NCBI GenBank assembly: GCA_964235605.1
Contig: CAXSCR010000006.1
Location: 73,193 to 137,192 of the forward strand
Direction of reading: 5' to 3'
Origin: DATCRE01 sp964235605
Lineage (GTDB): Bacteria > Bacteroidota > Bacteroidia > Cytophagales > Cyclobacteriaceae
DNA: 64,000 bases
The notes under the pieces were generated by a model. That model did no database searches. It was not told where the DNA came from and saw only the letters and a list, made by a program, of their open reading frames with translations. Within the stretch, counting starts at the first letter, position 1. Each line of letters opens with the position of its first letter. Below are positions 57,992-64,000 of this stretch, in pieces. A program made the translations under genes and the position numbers.

Positions 57992-60820
57992 ATGAATATG
58001 AAAAAACTTTATCAAACCGTTTTGTTTCTTATCCTTCCTGCCATGGCATGGGCAAGTGAGGCCATTAAACCCACGATAACACCGGCGCTATTTCAGCCTG
58101 ACACTGAGATAACAATCACCTACGATGTTACTGGCACGACCCTGGCAAATCTTACCGATGCCTATGCATGGTTTTGGATTCCAGGAAAAAATATCAACGC
58201 TAAGTATAACGTTAGTCCGGCTAGTACAAATACAGCCAGTACAAACCATGTGAAATTTACAAAGTCAGTTGCAGGCGGAAAAACGCTATTCACATTGGTG
58301 GTTATACCTTCTGAACTTTTTGATGGTGACATCAGCAGTGAAACACAATTGGGCATCTTACTGAAAGGCAATGACTGGAGCAATGGTCAAACAGCTGATT
58401 ATGTAGCGAGTTTCTGGAATGGTGATTTTATTATTCAGCTTTTATCTCCGGTACAACAACCGTTATTTGTAGATAACGATGAAAATATCTTAGTGCAGGC
58501 AGTGACACCTGTTGCATCTGTTTATAAATTATATGTAAACGATATTCTTGTTGACACACAAAGTGGAATAACAAGCTACAGTTACAACCATACGGTTACA
58601 GAAACCTCGGGCTATGGAACCATAAAGCTCGTTGCATCTGCAGGAAGTGCAGAAGATGATGTTTCGTTCCTGTATATTATTTCAAGTCCGGCTCCTGTGG
58701 CACAACGTCCTGCAGGTGTGATACCCGGAATTAATTATCAGGATGATGATACAAAAGTGATCCTTTGCCTGTTGGCTCCGAATAAATCTTCCGTCTATGC
58801 CTTTGGTGATTTCTCAGGGTGGAAAGTACTTCCTGAAAATCAGATGAACAAAGATGGTGAATTTTTTTGGATTGAACTTACAGATCTGGTAGCAGGACAG
58901 GAGTACGGTTATCAATATCTCGTTGGTGAATCGATACGTTTGGCTGACCCTTATGCAGATAAAATTCTTGATCCGGATGATAAATATATTCCTGCATCAA
59001 CGTATCCTGCATTGAAATCATTTCCCGCAGGTGCTTTAACTGACCAGTGGTATTTTAACCGTGTTGCTGTTTTTCAAACCAATCAGGCGGCTTATGAATG
59101 GAAAACTACAGGCTATGTAAAGCCAGATAAAAAAGACATGGTAATTTATGAGTTACACATCAGAGATTTTTTTGCTGAAGATCAGCGTAATTACCAAAAC
59201 CTTATTGATACTATTAATTATTTCAAAAGGCTTGGTATAAATGCCATAGAGCTAATGCCCATCATGGAGTTTGCAGGTAACGATAGCTGGGGCTACAATC
59301 CAACCTTTATGTTCGCCCCTGACAAATACTACGGAACAAAAAATAAACTCAAGGAATTTATTGATGTATGCCACAGAGAAGGTATTGCTGTAATTCTTGA
59401 CATCGCTATGAATCATCAGGATGCACCTAGTCCCTATTTGATGATGGATTTTAATTACGAGACGTTTAAACCTAATCCAACCAATCCCTGGTTTAACGTA
59501 GAAGCTCCTCACCCTTTTAGTGTATTTTTTGATTTGAACCATGAAAGTTCTTATACAAAACAGTATCTGGACACAGTCAACTACTATTGGCTGAATGAGT
59601 TTAAGGTGGATGGATTCAGATTTGACCTCTCTAAAGGCTTCACCCAAAAAGATGCAGGCGGAGATGTCGCATCATGGTCTGATCAGGATGATTCACGCAT
59701 AGCTTTACTCGAGCGCATGTCTGATAAGATCCGCACCAAATTCCCGGAGGCGATTCTTATCCTTGAACATCTGGCAGCCAACACCGAGGAGAAAATTTTA
59801 GCGCATTATGGATTTATGCTTTGGGGAAATATGAGTCAGGCGTTTGCCCAGAATACCATGGGTTATAGTGAAGGCTCAGACATTGAATGGGCCTCTTATA
59901 AAACCAGAAACTGGAATGAACCCAACCTTGTAGCCTACATGGAAAGCCATGACGAAGAAAGAATGATGTTTAAGAATATCACGTATGGAAACGGAGCGGG
60001 TGATTATTCTATAAAAAATATCGGCACCGCGCTGGATAGAGTTAAGGCTGCAGCTGCGTTTTACTTTACCATACCAGGTCCAAAAATGATATGGCAATTC
60101 GGTGAATGGGGATATGATGTGTCTATTGATTACGGTGGCCGTGCAGGTGATAAACCGGTTAAGTGGGAGTATTATGATGTTCCTTCCAGGAAGAAATTGT
60201 TTAACACGTTCACTGCACTCATCGAGCTCAAAAAGAACTACAGCATTTTTGAAACATCAGATATAGATATTCAGGGCGGTACAAGCTTACTGAAGCAAAT
60301 AACACTACGGAATTCTCCCTATACAGATACACCGGCTACAACTGGTGAAATGAATGTTTATCTCATTGGTAACTTTGATGTCACGCCTCAATCTTTCTCC
60401 ACTACATTTCCACATACAGGAAACTGGTTTCACTATTTTGCAGACGGCGAGGTACTCAACATTACAAACCCGAGCAATACAATTCTTTTGCAGCCCGGTG
60501 AATTCAGGTTATATACTGATGTAAAGCTTCCATCTCCATTGCCAGGATTGGTGCCTTATACCAATACGGTCACATCGGTTGAGGGAAATCAAGCCAACGC
60601 TATAAATGCATTTCCTAATCCGGTTCAGGAACAGCTAATGATTCGATATGAACAAGGCGATATAGAATCAGTATCATTGATTTCTATGCATGGCATAAAG
60701 TTTAATATAGTCAGGTTAGCGAAAAATGTTTGGGATGTAAGTAGTATTAGCTCCGGAGTTTATATAGCACAAATTCGCACAAAGCATGGGTTCAAAAACG
60801 TTAAAATCATAAAACATTGA
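57992..60820 (+). CDS. GH13 alpha-amylase with type IX secretion C-terminal domain
   Basis: 942 residues. Signal peptide MNMKKLYQTVLFLILPAMAW (ASEA). Two N-terminal beta-sandwich modules precede the catalytic barrel. One has isoamylase-N wording: PNKSSVYAFGDFSGWKVLPE. The GH13 regions are present: DIAMNHQ (I, near 470), GFRFDLSKGF (II, nucleophile Asp near 543), LILEHLAANTEE (III, acid/base Glu near 590) and YMESHDEERMMF (IV, near 650). The last ~75 residues form a type A sorting domain: NAFPNPVQEQLMIRYEQGDI, ISSGVYIAQIRTKHGFKNVK. Members are secreted through the T9SS and anchored outside, so the enzyme would cut starch or glycogen before uptake. An ATG two codons later is an alternative start. 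Confidence 0.95.
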   Translation: MNMKKLYQTVLFLILPAMAWASEAIKPTITPALFQPDTEITITYDVTGTTLANLTDAYAWFWIPGKNINAKYNVSPASTNTASTNHVKFTKSVAGGKTLFTLVVIPSELFDGDISSETQLGILLKGNDWSNGQTADYVASFWNGDFIIQLLSPVQQPLFVDNDENILVQAVTPVASVYKLYVNDILVDTQSGITSYSYNHTVTETSGYGTIKLVASAGSAEDDVSFLYIISSPAPVAQRPAGVIPGINYQDDDTKVILCLLAPNKSSVYAFGDFSGWKVLPENQMNKDGEFFWIELTDLVAGQEYGYQYLVGESIRLADPYADKILDPDDKYIPASTYPALKSFPAGALTDQWYFNRVAVFQTNQAAYEWKTTGYVKPDKKDMVIYELHIRDFFAEDQRNYQNLIDTINYFKRLGINAIELMPIMEFAGNDSWGYNPTFMFAPDKYYGTKNKLKEFIDVCHREGIAVILDIAMNHQDAPSPYLMMDFNYETFKPNPTNPWFNVEAPHPFSVFFDLNHESSYTKQYLDTVNYYWLNEFKVDGFRFDLSKGFTQKDAGGDVASWSDQDDSRIALLERMSDKIRTKFPEAILILEHLAANTEEKILAHYGFMLWGNMSQAFAQNTMGYSEGSDIEWASYKTRNWNEPNLVAYMESHDEERMMFKNITYGNGAGDYSIKNIGTALDRVKAAAAFYFTIPGPKMIWQFGEWGYDVSIDYGGRAGDKPVKWEYYDVPSRKKLFNTFTALIELKKNYSIFETSDIDIQGGTSLLKQITLRNSPYTDTPATTGEMNVYLIGNFDVTPQSFSTTFPHTGNWFHYFADGEVLNITNPSNTILLQPGEFRLYTDVKLPSPLPGLVPYTNTVTSVEGNQANAINAFPNPVQEQLMIRYEQGDIESVSLISMHGIKFNIVRLAKNVWDVSSISSGVYIAQIRTKHGFKNVKIIKH

Positions 60821-60881
60821 GAGACATGAAGTGTTGATAATTAAGTTATTGGTTAAGGATAATTTTTGGTTATTAATCCAG

Positions 60882-60915
60882 AAAGGCGGCAAGTAATGAT
60901 ACTGCCGCTTTTTTT
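60882..60915 (+). terminator. terminator of the glucan utilisation locus
   Basis: AAAGGCGGCA (60882-60891) pairs with TGCCGCTTTTTTTC (60903-60915), one-base bulge, ending in a long T-run, 62 bp after the amylase stop. Confidence 0.8.
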
Positions 60916-60949
60916 CTGCCTGTGCAGGATTAGCATTATGCTTAAATAG

Positions 60950-61221
60950 GGTCTACTGAAAAAAAGTAATACTGATATTTTTTTAAAATGGGTGCGGCTT
61001 TGAAAGCCGGCAGCGATTTGTAATTGGTGAACATGATTACAAATTGTTTGGAAAAGGGTGTTACAAATCCCTCGAGCAAAGGTTGACCTTGACTGAGGTA
61101 GCTTTGTTCGATGCACGGCTTTCGCATTTTTCCTAGCACTTGATTTTTAAAGATCAGCAAAAATCCATGTCCTATTAAAATTTACAATGTTTTAAAGAAT
61201 TTTAAACTATTTCAGCAGACC
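60950..61221 (-). mobile_element. internally deleted insertion sequence with terminal inverted repeats
   Basis: GGTCTACTGAAA (60950-60961) and TTTCAGCAGACC (61210-61221) are inverted repeats with one mismatch, enclosing 272 bp. On the minus strand a frame encodes MRKPCIEQSYLSQGQPLLEG then FVTPFSKQ, the opening of an IS5/IS1182-type transposase as I recall it, and after that FVIMFTNYKSLPAFKAAPIL with KKYQYYFFSVDPI, which looks like the C-terminal end. The middle, including the catalytic centre, is gone. It is an IS-derived MITE or relic. Confidence 0.75.
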
Positions 61222-61482
61222 TTAAAATAAATTTGCCGCAGGGGTATTAATACACAGCAAATTCGTGATTCATTACTTAACTTCAGGTTTAAAACTCTGT
61301 TAATCATAACGAACTTTATATGAAACTTTAACAGCTAGAGAGAGTTGGCTGTTATACAGGTTATCCATTAAAACAACCGCTTCGGTTGAAGAGAACTCGG
61401 AGCGCATTTGCAGAGGACTCACAGAGCATGTACAATATTCCGGGAGCCATTTAATATGCAAATATATTTATCCCGTATCGTT

Positions 61483-61539
61483 GCCCTACTACCGCAAGCT
61501 TTCAGCTTGTGGTTAAAATGTTGTAAGCTTTCAGCTTAC
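61483..61539. repeat. REP-like repeat, copy 2, complete
   Basis: GCCCTACTACCGCAAGCTTT, then CAGCTTGTGGTTAAAATGTT and GTAAGCTTTCAGCTTAC. Two hairpins: CAAGCT-TTC-AGCTTG (61495-61509) and GTAAGCT-TTC-AGCTTAC (61523-61539). It lies 33 bp from the stop of a RAYT-like transposase relic. Confidence 0.85.
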
Positions 61540-61571
61540 TCAACAAACTTAATATCAATTAATCATTCTTA

Positions 61572-61670
61572 TCAGCCTAATTCTAGAACTTCTATAAAGA
61601 TGCTCCTGGGTTCATCAACAATTCTCGCTACTACAGGATTATCGTGAATATAAGCTATCGCTAAATTTGC
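61572..61670 (-). pseudogene. REP-associated tyrosine transposase (IS200-like), C-terminal relic
   Basis: On the minus strand the frame reads AIAYIHDNPVVARIVDEPRS then IFIEVLELG and stop. YIHxNPVxAxIVDEP is the hallmark C-terminal region of REP-associated tyrosine transposases. About 25 residues around the usual YSSARNY box are missing before IEV. The remainder of the transposase (HUH motif, Tyr) is not present. Confidence 0.75.
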
Positions 61671-62080
61671 AGTACAAAGACTGAACTAACAGAATTATCA
61701 CGATACGCGATGTAAGTTCTAAGTTTATTGTTCCAAAATATTAACTTGTCTGCCAGCTAATTCAAACCGTATATGGATTCAACTGTCAAGATTAATTACT
61801 TTCCAATATTTGATTTTATAGTGTTCTCAATAGCAATAGTATTTCTATTAGCTATACATGTTCGCGCTGAATTAAACCTTTGTAAGGCCAACATTCAAAG
61901 TGTGTTTTAACTTGGGTACATTTTACCGGTCAGGCTTTGGTTCAGGTAACGCGCGTATAGCCCAGCTATTGAATAGGTTACCCGTTCCTCTTCAAATTCG
62001 CAAGGTGTTAACATGATTCCTGAGTTACAACGGGTTATGGAATTGGGCAAGCCCGATTCTTGGTAGCCGCCAGTAACGGA

Positions 62081-62325
62081 TCAAACAAAAGCAAGTAAAC
62101 CTGCTAACGAACCAAAGACAATCAGCGGATGTAGCCTGATGAGCCTTGATTTTAGAAATTCCATCACACCCATTTTGCCACTACGATCATCATAGGTATA
62201 GCCGGTAACAAAATCGAAAGACAAAAAAAGAAATCGACCGCAAGGAAACCATGCCCAATAAATTCTGACTAAAATCTGAATAACCCATCATCCTTATGCT
62301 ATTTCACCAATAACAAGCATACTGC
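62081..62325 (-). pseudogene. acyltransferase-3 family relic with two frameshifts
   Basis: Minus-strand pieces in three frames read in order GYSDFSQNLLG, then HGFLAVDFFFCLS, then FVTGYTYDDRSGKMGVMEFL and KSRLIRLHPLIVFGSLAG with LLAFV before TGA. HGxxAVDFFFxLSGFVxGYxYDDR and FFKxRLIRLHPxVV are the known motifs of membrane O-acyltransferases of the acyltransferase-3 family. One-base losses separate the pieces. About 75 of the usual 350 residues remain. Confidence 0.7.
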
Positions 62326-62388
62326 ACGCATTACGCATTTAATGTGTAAAAAAGAAAATAAGGCTATTTTTAGACTTAGCCACAAAAG

Positions 62389-62720
62389 GCACAATCAGGA
62401 AATTTAATTTATGTTAACTGACCTGTTAATAACGAACGCTTGTGGTAAAAAACTGACAAGCCATCTGGAATGTCAAAGTGTTGTTTGGTAAAATATCGGG
62501 AGACAGCTGTTTATTGTACATTTATATCGGATACAACCTGAGTAAATTTGAATATTCCAAAATAGTCAATTAACTGATTTTAACAAGACCATGCCAATCA
62601 TCAACAATTTATTATACTATAGGGGTAATATTTATAATGAGGGATTTAAGTTAGGCAAGCACAAACAGGAAATTCAATTTATGATATCGCGCCTGTTGAG
62701 AGCGTATGCCTAATAAAATA
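62389..62720. repeat. degenerate duplication in the spacer before the adhesin gene
   Basis: GCACAATCAGGAAATTTAAT (from 62389) and GCACAAACAGGAAATTCAAT (from 62659) begin two stretches alike over about 45 bases (roughly three quarters identical by eye). This is an old duplication. Otherwise no gene was recognised between 62326 and 62787. Confidence 0.4.
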
Positions 62721-62787
62721 TTCTGATGATAATAAATGTTGGTTTTAGTTTAGTAGCTTTGCACGCTTAAATACTAAACCCACTAAT

Positions 62788-64000
62788 ATGAAGAATTCAT
62801 TACCAATTAAAATCATTATTTGGTTAATGCTCATTTGTACAATGAGTATCCATGCCAGTCACGCCCAAAGTTGTCAGATTACCGCTCTGGGTGGCACCAT
62901 CACATGCGCAAAATCCGCTGTAACCTTATCGGCTACCTCCAGTGTTTCGGGAGTAGCATTCAACTGGACAGGGCCAGGTGGGTTTACATCATCGCAACAA
63001 AACCCCATTGTATCAGTACCTGGAGATTACACTGTAACAATTAGTGGAGCATCATGCAATGACTCTAAAACAGTGACGGTTACAGGAAATACCGGGCCAC
63101 CTAATGCATCCGTTTCGGTATCAGGGCCCCTGACTTGTACTACAAGTTCTGTAACTTTATCAGGCGCTTCAACGACAGCTGGCGCGACCTATAGCTGGAC
63201 AGGTCCAGGCGGATTTACAGCCAACACCCAAACGGCTACGACATCAACACCAGGTAATTATTTTTTAACCGTAACGAATCCGGCCAACGGTTGCACGGCT
63301 ACTGTATCTACGACTGTGGTACAGGATATTACTCCTCCCGTACTATCAGTTTCGGCACCAGGCGTACTTACCTGCACTACAACCTCCGTTACAATATCAG
63401 CTGCTACTCCGACACCGGATGTCCGGTTTGCATGGAAAGGACCTGGTGGATTTACGGCTAATACCCAAAATATCACTGTATCAACACCGGGTGCTTATGT
63501 TGTATTGGTGAGGAAGTTGTCAAACGGATGTGCAGTCGGTACTACCGTAAATGTATTACAAAATACAACAGCCCCTGATGCATCCGTTTCGGTATCAGGA
63601 CCCCTTACCTGTACCACAACTTCGGTAAATTTATCAGGCGCTTCAACGACACCAGGCGCAACTTTTAGCTGGACAGGCCCTGTAGGATTTACAGCAGCTA
63701 CTACCCCAAATGTGACGACCTCAATACCAGGTAATTATGTTTTGACGGTAACTAATCCGGTTAACGGATGTACAGCCACCACTAGCGTAACAGTGTTACA
63801 AAATATAGCAACACCTAATGCATCGGCTTCAGTATCGGGAGTACTTACCTGTACCACAACTTCGGTAAATTTATCAGGCGCTTCAACGACACCAGGCGCA
63901 ACTTTTAGCTGGACAGGCCCTGTAGGATTTACAGCAGCTACTACCCCAAATGTGACGACCTCAATACCAGGTAATTATGTTTTGACGGTAACTAATCCGG
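62788..64000 (+). CDS. repetitive surface adhesin, SprB/gliding-like, incomplete at window end
   Basis: At least 404 residues, open to the window end. Signal peptide MKNSLPIKIIIWLMLICTMS to SHAQ. The mature part is a tandem series of about 80-residue Ig-like units, each with LTCTTTSVNLSGAST, TFSWTGPVGFTA, PGNYVLTVTNPVNGCTA and a TV..LQN linker, with a pair of conserved Cys per unit. Units 4 and 5 are identical in DNA over the visible 157 bases (63604-63760 and 63844-64000), a very recent duplication. Such proteins (PKD/Ig-like, mucin-like composition rich in T, S, G) are surface fibres exported by the type IX system. A TAGCTTTG -7 box lies at 62754-62761. Confidence 0.85.
   Translation, partial: MKNSLPIKIIIWLMLICTMSIHASHAQSCQITALGGTITCAKSAVTLSATSSVSGVAFNWTGPGGFTSSQQNPIVSVPGDYTVTISGASCNDSKTVTVTGNTGPPNASVSVSGPLTCTTSSVTLSGASTTAGATYSWTGPGGFTANTQTATTSTPGNYFLTVTNPANGCTATVSTTVVQDITPPVLSVSAPGVLTCTTTSVTISAATPTPDVRFAWKGPGGFTANTQNITVSTPGAYVVLVRKLSNGCAVGTTVNVLQNTTAPDASVSVSGPLTCTTTSVNLSGASTTPGATFSWTGPVGFTAATTPNVTTSIPGNYVLTVTNPVNGCTATTSVTVLQNIATPNASASVSGVLTCTTTSVNLSGASTTPGATFSWTGPVGFTAATTPNVTTSIPGNYVLTVTNP

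Noticed and set aside
61408..61647. 79-codon plus-strand frame in the decay zone
   Set aside because: It runs across the REP-like hairpins and the antisense of the RAYT relic, so it is a by-product.
1..64000. CRISPR array, tRNA or rRNA genes, phage genes
   Set aside because: No evenly spaced direct repeats with unique spacers, no cloverleaf or rRNA blocks and no phage structural genes were seen by eye; the 240-bp and 50-bp repeats belong to an adhesin and a spacer.

Overview
The window looks like a chromosomal scaffold piece from a Bacteroidota bacterium, most likely order Cytophagales or a close relative. The reasons are a SusC/SusD-type glycan uptake locus, a secreted enzyme with a type IX secretion C-terminal domain, DUF4252 proteins, a split nuo operon with a 626-residue PurF, a Tgt lacking the usual zinc cysteines, several TTG or GTG starts, and -7 promoter boxes of the form TAnnTTTG. 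No rRNA, tRNA or CRISPR array was recognised. A run of 100 N marks an assembly join at 24220-24319.

Layout. Positions 1-5200: ssb, a small zinc-ribbon protein, an ABC exporter pair, and a stress-type operon (ECF sigma factor, membrane anti-sigma-like protein, two DUF4252 proteins). Positions 5133-5818: a non-coding stretch with three abutting inverted repeats, two of them perfect and 40-46 bp long. Positions 5819-14400: DUF2007, TIGR00725, OmpA-like, cytochrome-like, SMP-30-like, a decayed PQQ sugar dehydrogenase, aldo/keto reductase, an RsmB-like methylase and PlsC, with a striking repeat array at 11663-12131. Positions 14400-20900: PAP2 phosphatase/haloperoxidase-like protein, rsmG, a PIN toxin-antitoxin pair, an ECF sigma factor and a glycosyltransferase. 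Positions 20900-25500: tgt and lptF/lptG, separated by a LacI regulator and a repeat-rich tandemly duplicated segment holding the gap. Positions 25700-36000: SGNH hydrolase, a very large periplasmic-propeller regulator with a LuxR-like helix-turn-helix, an FG-GAP/haem lipoprotein, ispE, fabI and murI.

Positions 36093-46031 hold the membrane half of respiratory complex I (nuoHIJKLMN). A TPR sensor histidine kinase is spliced between nuoH and nuoI and its start overlaps the nuoH stop. purF, dtd and a VanX-type dipeptidase follow. Positions 49890-60820 form an alpha-glucan utilisation locus: GH97 alpha-glucosidase, SusC, SusD, a SusE-like binding lipoprotein and a GH13 amylase with a type IX sorting domain. 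Binding and cell-surface cleavage would feed oligosaccharides through SusCD to the periplasmic GH97 enzyme.

Positions 60821-62787 are a graveyard of mobile and decayed DNA: an internally deleted IS with terminal repeats, a REP-like hairpin pair beside a RAYT transposase relic, and a twice-frameshifted acyltransferase relic. A long surface adhesin with 80-residue repeats then runs off the window end.

Two themes run across the window. One is a set of short-period degenerate spacer repeats, each locus with its own dialect. The other is clusters of perfect inverted repeats in non-coding DNA.
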